Origin: Streptomyces coeruleorubidus | GTDB lineage: Bacteria; Actinomycetota; Actinomycetes; Streptomycetales; Streptomycetaceae | Assembly: GCF_028885415.1 (NCBI RefSeq) | Contig: NZ_CP118527.1 | Coordinates: 8,432,001-8,496,000 of the forward strand | Direction: 5' to 3' | Length of the DNA: 64,000 nt | Position numbers and translations under genes: made by a program | In this document: one piece after another, positions 33,875 through 43,407 of the stretch | How the letters are laid out: each line of letters begins with the position of its first letter | Numbering within the stretch: position 1 is the first letter of the stretch | Notes under the pieces: model-generated | Seen by the model: only the letters and a program-made list of their open reading frames with translations | What the model was told of the DNA's origin: nothing | Database searches by the model: none

Positions 33875-34010
33875 GTCTCTTCCTCTCCTCGCACGAGCGA
33901 CCGGTACCGGCCGTCGCCGCCATTGTGCCGCTGCGATGATCACGCTGTCCCGGGAATCGGCAGAGCCGGCGGGGCCGTCGGCGCGCGGCGGGGGAGAGCT
34001 GCGGACCGTG

Positions 34011-34835
34011 CTACTCGACCTCGCCGGGGTTCGGGGAGGGCGTCTTGCCGGCCAGTACGTCTTTCAGGCGCTGGGTGCCGAGCCGCGCCGCCTGCTCGAC
34101 GGAGTCGTTCTCGCCCCCGTCGAGCCCGCCCGCGGTGACGGTGATCGCGTCGTCGCCGACGCGTACGTCGGCGACGCCCAGGGTCAGCGTGGCCTCCATG
34201 CCCCCGGTCGTGCCCCGCACCGTCACGCGCAGGCCCGCACGGGCGTCGCCCACGCCCGGCAGCGCGGTCTCGACGACCTGGACGGTGCGCTGTTCGCCGT
34301 CGTCGGTGACGGTGAACTGGTCACACTTCTCCGGCAGGTTCGCCATCCGGTTCAAGGAGTCCTGCGGGTCGGTCCGTTCGTAGGAGGCGACCTGGTACAG
34401 CATGCGCGAGTCGCCCTGCTCGAAGCCGCGCAGCTCGGACGCCCCGGACGGCCTGCCCAGCAGATCGTCGTCGAAGAGGGAGTCGAGGAGGCGCTGGCAG
34501 TCGGCGGCCTGGGCCTTGGCGGTGAGGAAGTCGGAGACGTCGACCGTGCCGATGAGCAGGCTGTCGTGCCAGTTCTCGGCCTCCGTGTCCTCGACCTGGG
34601 TCCAGTCGTCCTCGATGTCCGCCTCGGTGATCAGCGCGGTGCGGGCGCGGTCCGTGGTGAGGGTGGCGGTGGGAGAGGGGGTCTGCCGCTTCCCGGCGGC
34701 CTGTGACGCGGTGACGCCCGACACGCGCGAACCGTCTTCGCCGCCGTCGTCCGAGCAGGCGGCGGTGGTCAGCAGCGTGCCTGCCGCCAGGGCGCAGGCG
34801 AGAACGCGGACGTGCCGGTACGGACGACGGGTCAT
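34011..34835 (-). CDS. Lipoprotein of unknown function
   Basis: A 274-residue lipoprotein: a basic N-terminus, hydrophobic stretch and lipobox LTTAAC (cysteine at about residue 27) give secretion and acylation. The mature part is acidic with an ALITEADIEDDW segment and alternating strands (SRMLYQVASYERTDP, CDQFTVTDDGEQRTVQVVE). I do not recognise an enzyme family. It resembles the DUF-type sensor-like lipoproteins common in Streptomyces. A surface or sensory role is only a guess. Confidence 0.75.
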   Translation of the reverse strand: MTRRPYRHVRVLACALAAGTLLTTAACSDDGGEDGSRVSGVTASQAAGKRQTPSPTATLTTDRARTALITEADIEDDWTQVEDTEAENWHDSLLIGTVDVSDFLTAKAQAADCQRLLDSLFDDDLLGRPSGASELRGFEQGDSRMLYQVASYERTDPQDSLNRMANLPEKCDQFTVTDDGEQRTVQVVETALPGVGDARAGLRVTVRGTTGGMEATLTLGVADVRVGDDAITVTAGGLDGGENDSVEQAARLGTQRLKDVLAGKTPSPNPGEVE

Positions 34836-34945
34836 CGGGAGTGCCTCCTGGGAACGTGACGCGTGTCCTCAGGGCACCACCGGCACCGACGGCCCACCAC
34901 CGGCACCGGACTGATCGGGTGAGCATCGCCCGCTGCTCGGACACC

Positions 34946-35695
34946 TCACTCTCCGGCCCGGGCGTGCCCGTTCTGCCAGGCCCAGGCCGCGATCTCGACC
35001 CTGTTCCGGGCGGCCAGCTTGAGCTGGACGCTGGACAGGTGCGTCTTGACCGTGGAGAGGGAGACGTACAGTTCGGCCGCGATCTCGGCGTTGGTCCGGC
35101 CGAGGGCGACCAGGCGGACCACGTCCAGCTCGCGCTCGGTCAGCGGTTCCTGGAGCGGAGCCGAGGGGGCCGGGGGCGCCGGCCGTGGCGCGGTGTCGGC
35201 GGCAGCCGGCGCCGTGACGTGCTTGAGCAGCCGGACCGTGACCGACGGGGAGACCAGCGAGTCGCCCGCGGCGGCGGCCCGGACGGCCTCGGCGAGGAGC
35301 GTCGGCCCGGAGTCCTTGAGCAGGAAGCCGCAGGCGCCGCCGCGCAGCGCGCCGTACACGTACTCGTCGAGGTCGAAGGTGGTGACCACGACCACCCGCA
35401 TCGGGTCGGCGACGTCCGGTCCGGCCAGCTGCCGGGTCGCCTCCAGCCCGTCCAGCTTCGGCATCCGGATGTCCAGCAGGCACACGTCCGGCCGCTCGCG
35501 GCGGGCCAGCGCCACGGCCTCCTCGCCGTCGCGGGCCTCGGCGACCACGGTGATGTCCGGCTGGGCGTCGAGGAAGAACCGGAACCCGGTGCGGATCATG
35601 TCCTGGTCGTCCGCGATGAGCACCCGGATGGGAGCGCCGCGGCGGGCGGCGGCGCCGGGCTCGCCGGCCGGGCCGGGTGGGACGGGGGTCGTCAT
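34946..35695 (-). CDS. NarL/FixJ-type response regulator
   Basis: A 249-residue response regulator. The receiver domain (about 22-140) has the acidic pair in IADDQDM, the phospho-acceptor Asp in VCLLDIRMPKLDG and the switch lysine in FLLKDSG. A Pro/Ala-rich linker leads to a LuxR-type HTH at about 185-245 (LTERELDVVRLVALGRTNAEI, LYVSLSTVKTHLSSVQLKL in short form). It is divergent from the sensor kinase at 35874 and is its likely partner. Confidence 0.93.
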   Translation of the reverse strand: MTTPVPPGPAGEPGAAARRGAPIRVLIADDQDMIRTGFRFFLDAQPDITVVAEARDGEEAVALARRERPDVCLLDIRMPKLDGLEATRQLAGPDVADPMRVVVVTTFDLDEYVYGALRGGACGFLLKDSGPTLLAEAVRAAAAGDSLVSPSVTVRLLKHVTAPAAADTAPRPAPPAPSAPLQEPLTERELDVVRLVALGRTNAEIAAELYVSLSTVKTHLSSVQLKLAARNRVEIAAWAWQNGHARAGE

Positions 35696-35873
35696 GGGTC
35701 GATCATGCCTCAGGGCTGGGACGGGTCAGGGGCGTCAGGGTACGTGACGGATGCGGCTCCAGCCTCGCCCGCGGACCCGGGCGCGCGCCTCCGCCGAACG
35801 GCCAGGTCCGGGCGCCGGCCCCTCGGCCGTTCGGCCGATTCCGGCGCTCAGTGCCTCGCCTACCGTGAGCCGC

Positions 35874-37037
35874 ATGAGATCCATCTCTCCCCGGGGCTGC
35901 GCCCGGGGCTTCGGCGTCGGCTTCCTGCTGGCGGCCTCGGTCTACGACCTGCTCATCGCGAACGACTTCCACCACACCCTCTGGCCGTCGGTGACGGTGC
36001 TGCTCGTCGGGTTCGCCGCCGTGCTGTGGCCGGTGGGCCACAGGCCGCGGTGGCTCACCCCGCAGCTGCGCACCGCCGTGCCCGCCGTGGTCTCCGGGCT
36101 CTTCACGGCGGGCGTGCTGCTGGCGGGCCGCGCGGAGGTGCCGTTCGGGCCGGGCGAGGTGGCGGTCCTGCTGAGCCTGCTGTTCATCGCCGTACGCCAC
36201 TGCCCGTGGCCGTGGGCCCTGGTGTGCGGAGTGCTCGACGCGGTCGCCCTGCTCCTGCTGCCGGTGCGGTACTTCCGGTCGTTGCGGGAGGAGGTGCTGG
36301 TGTTCGTCCTGTTGGGCCTGGTCCTGGTCGGGCTCACCGCCGGGCTCGCCGCGTACCTGCGCTCCCTGGACTACCGGCGCACCGTCGCCGTCAGTGAGAC
36401 ACGCCGAGCCGAACGCGTCGCCATCGCCGCCGATCTCCATGACTTCGTCGCGCACCACGTCACCGGGATCCTCGTGCAGACCCAGATGGCCCGCATGATG
36501 GCGGCCCGGCAGCCGCAGGACCTGGATCCCGTCCTGGCCGGCATCGAGCGCGCCGCGACCGAGGCGCTGGCCTCCATGCGGCGCACGGTGGGCGTGCTGC
36601 GCGACACCGGCCCGGAGGCCGCCGACCGCCGTCCCGTCGGCGACCTGGCCGCCGTCACGGACCTGGTCGAAGGCTTCGCGACCCCGGTGCAGAGGACCGT
36701 CCTGCACCGGGACCCGGCCGTGTCCGACGACCTGCCGCACGAGGTGCAGGCCGCCGCCTTCCGGGTCGTGCAGGAGGCGCTGACCAACGTACGGCGCCAC
36801 GCGGGCGACGCCACGGAGGTCACCGTCCGGCTGGCCCGTCCCGGCGACCGGCTGGAGGTCACGGTGACGGACGACGGCCACGGCGGCACCCAGCTCCCGG
36901 AGGCCGCCCACGGCGGCGGCTTCGGCCTCGTCGGCCTGACGGAGCGCGTGACGGCGCTGGGCGGCGAACTGCGCGCGGGGCCGAGGGCGGGGGAGGGGTG
37001 GCAGGTGACGGCGACGTTCCCGGCGGGGAAGGGCTGA
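35874..37037 (+). CDS. Sensor histidine kinase, HisKA_3 (NarX/DesK-like)
   Basis: A 387-residue membrane kinase with about five hydrophobic segments in residues 8-165. A HisKA_3 dimerisation domain has the phospho-acceptor in [18 protein letters not shown], and a C-terminal HATPase has [17 protein letters not shown] (N box), TVTDDGHGG and [13 protein letters not shown]. It pairs with the divergent NarL-type regulator. ATG 35874 is used; GTG 35865 is possible. Such two-component systems in Streptomyces often control neighbouring transport or antibiotic-response genes, but no target is evident here. Confidence 0.93.
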   Translation: MRSISPRGCARGFGVGFLLAASVYDLLIANDFHHTLWPSVTVLLVGFAAVLWPVGHRPRWLTPQLRTAVPAVVSGLFTAGVLLAGRAEVPFGPGEVAVLLSLLFIAVRHCPWPWALVCGVLDAVALLLLPVRYFRSLREEVLVFVLLGLVLVGLTAGLAAYLRSLDYRRTVAVSETRRAERVAIAADLHDFVAHHVTGILVQTQMARMMAARQPQDLDPVLAGIERAATEALASMRRTVGVLRDTGPEAADRRPVGDLAAVTDLVEGFATPVQRTVLHRDPAVSDDLPHEVQAAAFRVVQEALTNVRRHAGDATEVTVRLARPGDRLEVTVTDDGHGGTQLPEAAHGGGFGLVGLTERVTALGGELRAGPRAGEGWQVTATFPAGKG

Positions 37038-37093
37038 GGCCTTGGCCGACGGCGTGGGGCGCCACTGTCTCTGGCGTGGCACACCGCACCGGC

Positions 37094-37112
37094 TGTTCAA
37101 TGTAGCTGCACA
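37094..37112. promoter_or_regulatory. Imperfect palindrome before the XRE-cupin gene
   Basis: TGTTCAatgtagcTGcACA is a near-palindrome 27-45 bases before the start of the XRE-cupin regulator at the head of the seven-gene cluster. It is the likeliest autoregulatory site and would control the whole operon. Confidence 0.45.
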
Positions 37113-37138
37113 CACGCCGCTCGTGAGAGGAGCCGCCC

Positions 37139-37777
37139 GTGTCCCCCGCTGTCGTGCCGCCCGTCGGTGCGCGTATTCGGCAGGCACGTCTGGAGCGCGG
37201 GACGAGCCTGCGCGCGCTCGCCCGCGAGGTCGGTGTGTCGGCGAGCCTCGTGTCGCAGATCGAGACCGGCAAGAGCCAGCCCTCCGTCAGCACGCTGTAC
37301 GCGATCACGACGGCCCTGGGCATCTCCGTCGAGTCCCTCTTCGACGTACGGGAAAGCGCCGGAGTGACTCCGCGGGCGGCCCTCGGCACCGTCCTGCCCG
37401 CCCTCGCGGCCTTCGCCGCCGACCCGGGGCGGCGGATCGGCCCGCTGGTCGGCGCGGGTGAGCGCGAGACCCTGGAGCTGGACTCCGGCGTCGTGTGGGA
37501 GCGTCTGGGCCGGGTGCCGGGCGCGGATGTCGACTTCCTGCTGGTGACCTACCGGCCCGGCGGCTCCTCCTCCGGCTCCGGAGGACTGATGCGGCACCCC
37601 GGCACCGAGTACGGCTTTCTGACGTCCGGCGAGCTGATCCTCACCCTCGGTTTCGACGAGTACACCGTGCGCCCGGGCGACGCCGTCTGCTTCGAGTCGA
37701 CGACCCCCCACCGCTACCGCAACGATGGAGAGGTACCCGCTGTGGGTGTCTGGTTCGTCTCCGGCGATGTTCAGTGA
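37139..37777 (+). CDS. XRE-family regulator with cupin domain, head of seven-gene cluster
   Basis: A 212-residue regulator: Cro/C1-type HTH at about 10-66 ([40 protein letters not shown]) and a C-terminal cupin at about 130-208 ([39 protein letters not shown]). GTG 37139 follows AGGAG. It is 52 bases from the M24 gene, in the same orientation. XRE-cupin proteins commonly sense a catabolic substrate, so it probably controls the downstream enzymes in response to their substrate or product. Confidence 0.9.
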   Translation: MSPAVVPPVGARIRQARLERGTSLRALAREVGVSASLVSQIETGKSQPSVSTLYAITTALGISVESLFDVRESAGVTPRAALGTVLPALAAFAADPGRRIGPLVGAGERETLELDSGVVWERLGRVPGADVDFLLVTYRPGGSSSGSGGLMRHPGTEYGFLTSGELILTLGFDEYTVRPGDAVCFESTTPHRYRNDGEVPAVGVWFVSGDVQ

Positions 37778-37829
37778 CACTTGACACCCGTAGTACCCGG
37801 GCGTTCACTCCGAAGTGGGGGTGGTCGCC

Positions 37830-39167
37830 ATGGCGATCCGCACATACGGCCCCAACGCGGTCGACTGGGAAGAGCGCATCGACCTGGACCGGCTGCGCGG
37901 GCAGCGCCTGGCCCGGCTGCACGAGTCCCTGAACCGCTCCGCGCTGGGCGCGGTGCTCAGCTTCGACTTCGCCAACATCCGCTACATGACCGCCACGCAC
38001 ATCGGCACCTGGGCGATGGACAAGCTGATCCGCTTCGCCCTGCTGGTGCAGGGCGGCGAACCGGTCGTCTGGGACTTCGGCTCCGCCGCCCGCCACCACC
38101 AGCTGTACAACCCGTGGCTCGACTACAGCGACGGCAAGGGCGGCCCGCCCACCGGCGCCCGCGCCGGCATCTCCACCCTGCGCGGCGCCTTCCACCCGGA
38201 CGCGGGCATCGCGCAGGACGTGGCCGCCAAGATCGCCGCCGAGCTGCGCGAGCACGGGCTGGCGAACGAACCGCTCGGCGTCGACGTCGCCGAGATGCCC
38301 GTCCTCGCCGCCCTGCGCGCCGAGGGCATCGACGTCGTCGACGGACAGCAGGTCTTCCTGGAGGCCCGCCGGATCAAGACCGGTGACGAGATCGCCCTGC
38401 TCACCCAGGCCTGCGCCATGGTCGACGCGGCCTACGAGGAGCTGTACGGCCATCTGCGCCCGGGCGTGCGCGAGAACGAGTGCGTCGGCCTCGTGGCCAA
38501 GGTCCTGTACGACCTCGGCAGCGAGTACGTCGAGGGTGTCAACGCCATCTCGGGCGAGCGGTGTTCACCGCATCCGCACGTCTACAGCGACCGCCTGATC
38601 CGCCCCGGCGACCCGGCCTTCTTCGACATCCTGCACAGCCACCTCGGCTACCGCACCTGCTACTACCGCACGTTCGCCGTGGGCAGCGCCTCCGGTGCGC
38701 AACGGGACGCCTATGTGCGCTGCCGTGAGTACATGGACCAGGCGATCGCGCTCGTCCGGCCCGGCGCGACCACCGCCGACATCGTGCGGGTGTGGCCGCG
38801 CGCGGAGGAGTTCGGCTTCGCCGACGAGACCGCCGCCTTCGCCCTCCAGTACGGCCATGGCGTCGGCCTGTCGATCTGGGAGAAGCCGATCTTCAGCCGC
38901 CTGGTCTCCCTCGACCATCCCGAAGTCCTTCAAGAGGGCATGGTGTTCGCCCTGGAGACCTACTGGCCGGCCGCCGACGGCTGGTCCGCCGCCCGGATCG
39001 AGGAGGAGCTCGTCGTCACCGCCGACGGCTGCGAGGTCATCACCAAGTTCCCCGCCGAGGAGCTGCTGGTGGCCGGGCGCAAGTACTGGACGGTGGGCGG
39101 TGAGCTGAACACCCGCCGGGAGGCGCAGTCCCATCTCAACACCTCTCGTGGCGACGGGGCGGGCTGA
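37830..39167 (+). CDS. M24-fold protein (creatinase/DddP-like), metal site degenerate
   Basis: A 445-residue pita-bread-fold protein: an N-terminal creatinase-type domain (residues 1-170; AVLSFDFANIRYMTATHIGT) and a C-terminal M24 domain (180-440). Of the usual metal ligands, Asp in FFDILHSHLGYRT, His in YGHGVGL and the Glu residues in FALETYW and IEEEL are present. The second Asp, 11 residues after the first, is Cys in RTCYYRT. This points to a metal-poor, creatinase-like lyase or hydrolase rather than an aminopeptidase. The N-domain wording resembles DMSP lyase DddP. Its stop overlaps the E1 alpha ATG. Confidence 0.8.
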   Translation: MAIRTYGPNAVDWEERIDLDRLRGQRLARLHESLNRSALGAVLSFDFANIRYMTATHIGTWAMDKLIRFALLVQGGEPVVWDFGSAARHHQLYNPWLDYSDGKGGPPTGARAGISTLRGAFHPDAGIAQDVAAKIAAELREHGLANEPLGVDVAEMPVLAALRAEGIDVVDGQQVFLEARRIKTGDEIALLTQACAMVDAAYEELYGHLRPGVRENECVGLVAKVLYDLGSEYVEGVNAISGERCSPHPHVYSDRLIRPGDPAFFDILHSHLGYRTCYYRTFAVGSASGAQRDAYVRCREYMDQAIALVRPGATTADIVRVWPRAEEFGFADETAAFALQYGHGVGLSIWEKPIFSRLVSLDHPEVLQEGMVFALETYWPAADGWSAARIEEELVVTADGCEVITKFPAEELLVAGRKYWTVGGELNTRREAQSHLNTSRGDGAG

Positions 39168-40144
39168 TGGACGTCGCCGCACTCCTCACCTGCTACGAGC
39201 GGATGGCCGTCATCCGCCGTACGGAGAAGGCCGCCCACGACCTGTTCCTCCAGGGCCTGGTGAAGGGCACCACGCATCTCGCCGCCGGGCAGGAGGCGAT
39301 CGCCGTGGGCGCGAGCGCGGCCCTGCGCCCGGACGACTATGTGTTCGCCACCTATAGAGGCCACCACCATGCCCTCGCCCGGGGCGCCACCCCCGAGGAG
39401 TGCCTCGCCGAGCTGATGAGCCGGGCGACCGGGCTGTGCAAGGCCAAGGGCGGCTCCATGCACCTGACCAAGGCGGCCACCGGCATGCTCGGCTCGTACG
39501 CCATCGTCGGCTCCCATCTGCCGATGGCGGTCGGAGCGGCCTGGTCGGCCCGGCTGCGCGGCACGGAGCAGCTCGCGGTCGCCTTCTTCGGGGACGGCGC
39601 GACCAACATCGGCGCCTTCCACGAGTCGCTCAACCTGGCCGCCGTGTGGAAACTGCCGGTGCTGTTCGTGTGCGAGAACAACCAGTACATGGAGTACACG
39701 CCGATCGCCGATGTCACGGCGGTGGCCCGGCCCGCGGCCGACCGGGCGCCCGCCCACGGCATCCCGGGCGAGGTCGTCGACGGCAACGACGTCGAGGCCG
39801 TCGAGGAGGCGGTGGCGCGGCTCGCGCGGCGGGCCCGGGCAGGGGACGGACCCGCCGTACTGGAGGCCGAGACCTACCGGCACTTCGGGCACAGCCGCTC
39901 CGACCCGGCTGCCTACCGTCCGGCCGAGGAGGTCGAACGGTGGCTCAAGCACGACCCGCTGGACCTCGCCCGGGGACGGCTCGCCGAGCTCGGGGTCCAG
40001 GCGGAGGCGGTCGCGGAGGCCGACGAGCGGGCCCGGGCCGTCGTGGAGCGGGCCGTGGAGGCGGCGAAGGCCGGGCCGCCGCCCGATCCGCGGGAGGCTC
40101 TGACCGACGTGTGGGCGGACGGAGGTGCCGCATGGCGGACGTGA
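39167..40144 (+). CDS. 2-oxoacid/acetoin-type dehydrogenase E1, alpha subunit
   Basis: A 325-residue thiamine-diphosphate E1 alpha subunit of the PDH/acetoin dehydrogenase type. It has TTHLAAGQEAIAVGA, the Tyr-Arg-Gly-His motif YRGHHHALA, KAKGGSMHLT and the TPP motif GDGATNIGAFHESLNLAAVW ending CENN. It overlaps the M24 stop by one base and the E1 beta start by 13 bases. No E2 or E3 gene is nearby, so it either borrows them or uses another acceptor. The 2-oxoacid substrate is unknown. Confidence 0.9.
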   Translation: MDVAALLTCYERMAVIRRTEKAAHDLFLQGLVKGTTHLAAGQEAIAVGASAALRPDDYVFATYRGHHHALARGATPEECLAELMSRATGLCKAKGGSMHLTKAATGMLGSYAIVGSHLPMAVGAAWSARLRGTEQLAVAFFGDGATNIGAFHESLNLAAVWKLPVLFVCENNQYMEYTPIADVTAVARPAADRAPAHGIPGEVVDGNDVEAVEEAVARLARRARAGDGPAVLEAETYRHFGHSRSDPAAYRPAEEVERWLKHDPLDLARGRLAELGVQAEAVAEADERARAVVERAVEAAKAGPPPDPREALTDVWADGGAAWRT

Positions 40145-41112
40145 TCACCTACCGGGAGGCGGTCGCCGAGGGCATCGCGCGCGAGATGCGCCGGGACACC
40201 TCGGTCGTGTGCCTCGGGGAGGACATCGCCGCGGCCGAGGGCGTGTTCAAGACCACCGTGGGTCTGCGAGCGGAGTTCGGGGCCGAGCGGGTGTGGGACA
40301 CGCCCATATCCGAACAGGCCATCGTGGGCGCGGCGATGGGCGCCGCGATGACCGGGATGCGGCCCGTCGCGGAGATCATGTTCTCCGACTTCCTGGCCTG
40401 CTGCTGGGACTACCTCGCCAACGAGATCCCCAAGGTCCGCTACATGACCGGCGGCCAGGTGACGGTGCCCCTGGTCGTGCGCACCGCCAACGGCGGCGGG
40501 CTCGGCTTCGGCGCGCAGCACTCCCAGGCCACCGAGAACTGGGCACTGACCGTCCCCGGCCTGAAGATCGCGGCACCGGCCACACCCGCCGACGTCATCG
40601 GCATGATGGCCGCCGCGATCCGCAGCGACGACCCCGTGGTCTTCTTCGAGCACAAGGCCCTCCTGGCCACCAAGGGGCCACCGCCGCCCCCTGATCATGT
40701 CGTCGAACTGGGCCGGGCCGCCGTCGTACGCGAGGGCGCCGACATCACGCTCGTCGCGCTCGCCGCCACAGTGCCCCTGGCGCTGAAGGCCGCCGACATG
40801 CTGTCGGGGGAGGGGATCGAGGCGGAGGTGGTCGACCTGCGCTGTCTGGTCCCGCTGGACGCCGCGACGGTCCTCGACTCACTGCGCAGGACCTCGCGGC
40901 TCCTCACCGTCGAGGAGAACCCGTACCAGGGCGGCTGGGGCGCCACCGTCGTCTCGATCGTCGCCGACGAGGGCTTCGGCCTGCTGGACGCGCCCGTGCG
41001 GCGGGTGGCGGGGGAGTGCGTCCCGCTGCCGTTCGCCGACGCCCTGGAGGAACAGGTCATCCCCACCGTCGACAAGGTCGTCACGGCGGTCCGCGGACTC
41101 GCCGCCTATTGA
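40132..41112 (+). CDS. 2-oxoacid/acetoin-type dehydrogenase E1, beta subunit
   Basis: A 326-residue E1 beta subunit: ITYREAVAEGIAREM, VCLGEDIAAAEGVFKTTVGL, VWDTPISEQAIVGAAMGAA, FSDFLACCWDYLANE, PLVVRTANGGGLGFGAQHSQ and the C-terminal transketolase domain VVDLRCLVPLDAATVLDSL. ATG 40132 lies inside the end of the alpha gene, showing coupling. Together the subunits should decarboxylate a 2-oxoacid or cleave an acyloin. The HSQ motif supports the PDH/acetoin branch. Confidence 0.92.
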   Translation: MADVITYREAVAEGIAREMRRDTSVVCLGEDIAAAEGVFKTTVGLRAEFGAERVWDTPISEQAIVGAAMGAAMTGMRPVAEIMFSDFLACCWDYLANEIPKVRYMTGGQVTVPLVVRTANGGGLGFGAQHSQATENWALTVPGLKIAAPATPADVIGMMAAAIRSDDPVVFFEHKALLATKGPPPPPDHVVELGRAAVVREGADITLVALAATVPLALKAADMLSGEGIEAEVVDLRCLVPLDAATVLDSLRRTSRLLTVEENPYQGGWGATVVSIVADEGFGLLDAPVRRVAGECVPLPFADALEEQVIPTVDKVVTAVRGLAAY

Positions 41113-41158
41113 GCTGCCCACCCGTCCACGCACCGAACACCCCATGGGAGGAAGCGCG

Positions 41159-42529
41159 ATGACCACCAGAACACTGCTGCGCTCCGGTCACGTGATCTCG
41201 ATGGACCCCGCCGTCGGGGATCTGCCCCAGGGGGACGTCCTCGTCGAGGACGGCAGGATCGTGGACGTGCGGCCCGAGATCAGCGCCGACGCCGAGGTGC
41301 TCGACATGACCGGCCGCATCGTGATTCCCGGCTTCGTCGACACCCACCGCCACACCTGGGAGGCACCGATCCGGGGCGTCGCGCCCGACGCCACCCTCGA
41401 CGACTACTTCGTCGACATCCTCGACACCTTCGCGCCCCTGTACACCCCGGAGGACGTCTACGCGGCCAACCTCGCGGGCGCGCTGGAATGCCTCAACGCC
41501 GGCATCACCACGCTCGTCGACTGGTCGCACATCAACAACACCCCGGACCACCCGGACGCCGCGATCCAGGGCCTGGCGGAGTCCGGCATCCGGGCGCAGT
41601 ACGCGTACGGCAGCGCCAACACCTCCCTCGCCGACTACTGGTTCGAGAGCAAGATCGCGATACCGGCCGACGACGTCCGGCGGATCCGCGCCCGGCACTT
41701 CGCGTCCGACGACGGCCTGCTGACCATGGCCCTCGCCACGCGCGGACCCGGCTTCTGCGTCAGCGACGTCGTCGCCTCCGAATGGGCCCTCGCCCGCGAA
41801 CTCGGCATCCCGATCACCGTGCACGTGGCCATGGGGCGGCTGGCCGGCCGCTTCGGCATGGTCAAGCAGCTGCACGGCACGGGGCTCCTCGGCCCGGACA
41901 CCACCTACGTCCACTGCTGCTACCTCAGCGAGGAGGAGTGGCGGATGGTCGCCGACAGCGGCGGCACGGTGTCCGTCGCGCCGCAGGTGGAGCTCCAGAT
42001 GGGGCACGGCTGGCCGCCCGTGATGCAGGCGATCGAGCACGGTCTGCGGCCGTCGCTCAGCGTCGACGTCGTCACCACCGTGCCCGGCGACATGTTCACC
42101 CAGATCCGCGCGGCCTTCGGCGCCGAACGCGCCCGCGTCAACTCCGACTGCTGGCAGGCCAACATGCCGGTGCCCAGCACCATGCTGACAGCCCGTCAGA
42201 TGCTGGAGATCGCCACCGTCAACGGCGCCCACGTCGCGGGCCTGGAGGACCGTACCGGCTCCCTGACCCCCGGCAAGCGCGCGGACATCGTCGCGATCGA
42301 CGCCACCGCGCTGAACGTCGCGCCCCTGCACGACGCGGCGGCCGCGGTGACGCTGTGCGCTGACGTGTCCAACGTGGACACCGTCCTCGTCGACGGCGTG
42401 ATCCACAAGCGCGACGGCAAGTTGCTCACCGACACCGGGCGTGCCCTGCGGCTCGTCTCCGAGGCCCGGGACCGGCTCCTCGCGGCAAAGGAGATGAAGG
42501 CCCCGAAGGGAGAGAAGGCCACGGCATGA
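41159..42529 (+). CDS. Amidohydrolase, TRZ/ATZ (MTA/SAH deaminase-like) family
   Basis: A 456-residue metal-dependent amidohydrolase. It carries the HxH pair in PGFVDTHRHTWEA, a His in ITVHVAMGRL, a His in TYVHCCYLSEEE and an Asp-region SLSVDVVTTVPGD. The C-terminal beta domain has GSLTPGKRADIVAIDA. It resembles chlorohydrolases and SAH/MTA deaminases; the fourth-ligand segment differs from standard SDNxx. ATG 41159 follows GGGAGGAAG. Its stop overlaps the cupin start (ATGA). It probably deaminates or dechlorinates a heterocycle or amine within this pathway. Confidence 0.9.
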   Translation: MTTRTLLRSGHVISMDPAVGDLPQGDVLVEDGRIVDVRPEISADAEVLDMTGRIVIPGFVDTHRHTWEAPIRGVAPDATLDDYFVDILDTFAPLYTPEDVYAANLAGALECLNAGITTLVDWSHINNTPDHPDAAIQGLAESGIRAQYAYGSANTSLADYWFESKIAIPADDVRRIRARHFASDDGLLTMALATRGPGFCVSDVVASEWALARELGIPITVHVAMGRLAGRFGMVKQLHGTGLLGPDTTYVHCCYLSEEEWRMVADSGGTVSVAPQVELQMGHGWPPVMQAIEHGLRPSLSVDVVTTVPGDMFTQIRAAFGAERARVNSDCWQANMPVPSTMLTARQMLEIATVNGAHVAGLEDRTGSLTPGKRADIVAIDATALNVAPLHDAAAAVTLCADVSNVDTVLVDGVIHKRDGKLLTDTGRALRLVSEARDRLLAAKEMKAPKGEKATA

Positions 42530-43407
42530 CCAATCACCTGGTGCGCCGCGCGGCCGCTCTTCCCGAGCCGCCGTACGACGGCCTGGGCTACCGGCGGCGG
42601 ACGCTGGTCGGAGAGGACGACGGCAGTGTGCACACCGGCTTCGGCGTGTGCGCACTGCGACCGGACGGCCGTGTGCCCGCCCATGTGCACTCGTACGAGG
42701 AGAGCTTCCACGTCCTCGACGGGGCCGTGGTCCTCGATGTGCCCGAGGGCTCGTACCTGCTGGAGGAGGGTGACTACGGCCTGCTGCCGATCGGCGTCCC
42801 GCACGCCTGGCGCGGCGGCGGGGACACCGGCGGCCGCTGGGCGGACATGCTCGCCCCCGTGCCGCGGGCCCGCTACGGGTACGACACCCAGACGGTGCCC
42901 GACCTGCCCGCTCGCGAGCCCGTCCGGGTCGACGTCCGCGACCCGCGCACCCGCTCCTTCGGCCATTTCGAGCCCGGCCAGATGGACCCCGGCAAGCAGT
43001 CCCAGGACCTGCTGGCCGTCACGGCGAGCATGCGCACCGCGCTGCTGGTCTACAGCGGCATCACCGTGAAGATGATGGTCGACAGCGACCTGGGCGCGGT
43101 CGGCTCGACGATGTTCATGGTGCAGTACGCGTCCGACGGCGTCATCGGCACCCACGACCACCCCTTCGAGGAGACGTATCTGATCCTGGAGGGCGTGGCC
43201 GAGACCACCCTCGACGGCGAGCGGTACCGGCTGGAGCCGGGGGACCTCGCGTGGGCGGGCGCCGGCTGTGTGCATGGGTTCGTGAACGCTGGGCAGGGGC
43301 CCCTGCGTTGGCTGGAGACGCAGGCGCCGCAGCCACCGGCTCGGCACTCGTACCGGTTCACCAGGGACTGGGACTATCTGCGCCAGGTGCTTGAGGAGGG
43401 ATCATGA
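42526..43407 (+). CDS. Bicupin protein, ureidoglycine aminohydrolase-like
   Basis: A 293-residue protein with two cupin domains (about 35-110 and 180-265). The first has PAHVHSYEESFHVLDGAVVL; the second has IGTHDHPFEETYLILEGVAE and LEPGDLAWAGAGCVHGF, each with candidate metal-binding His/Glu sets. The layout matches (S)-ureidoglycine aminohydrolase and related bicupins. It overlaps both neighbours by four bases (ATGA), so it is made stoichiometrically with them. Its reaction here is unknown. Confidence 0.87.
   Translation: MTNHLVRRAAALPEPPYDGLGYRRRTLVGEDDGSVHTGFGVCALRPDGRVPAHVHSYEESFHVLDGAVVLDVPEGSYLLEEGDYGLLPIGVPHAWRGGGDTGGRWADMLAPVPRARYGYDTQTVPDLPAREPVRVDVRDPRTRSFGHFEPGQMDPGKQSQDLLAVTASMRTALLVYSGITVKMMVDSDLGAVGSTMFMVQYASDGVIGTHDHPFEETYLILEGVAETTLDGERYRLEPGDLAWAGAGCVHGFVNAGQGPLRWLETQAPQPPARHSYRFTRDWDYLRQVLEEGS

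Noticed and set aside
34875..34911. Direct repeat of CACCACCGGCACCG near the lipoprotein start
   Set aside because: It is a short two-copy repeat in GC-rich intergenic sequence with no palindrome or promoter geometry.
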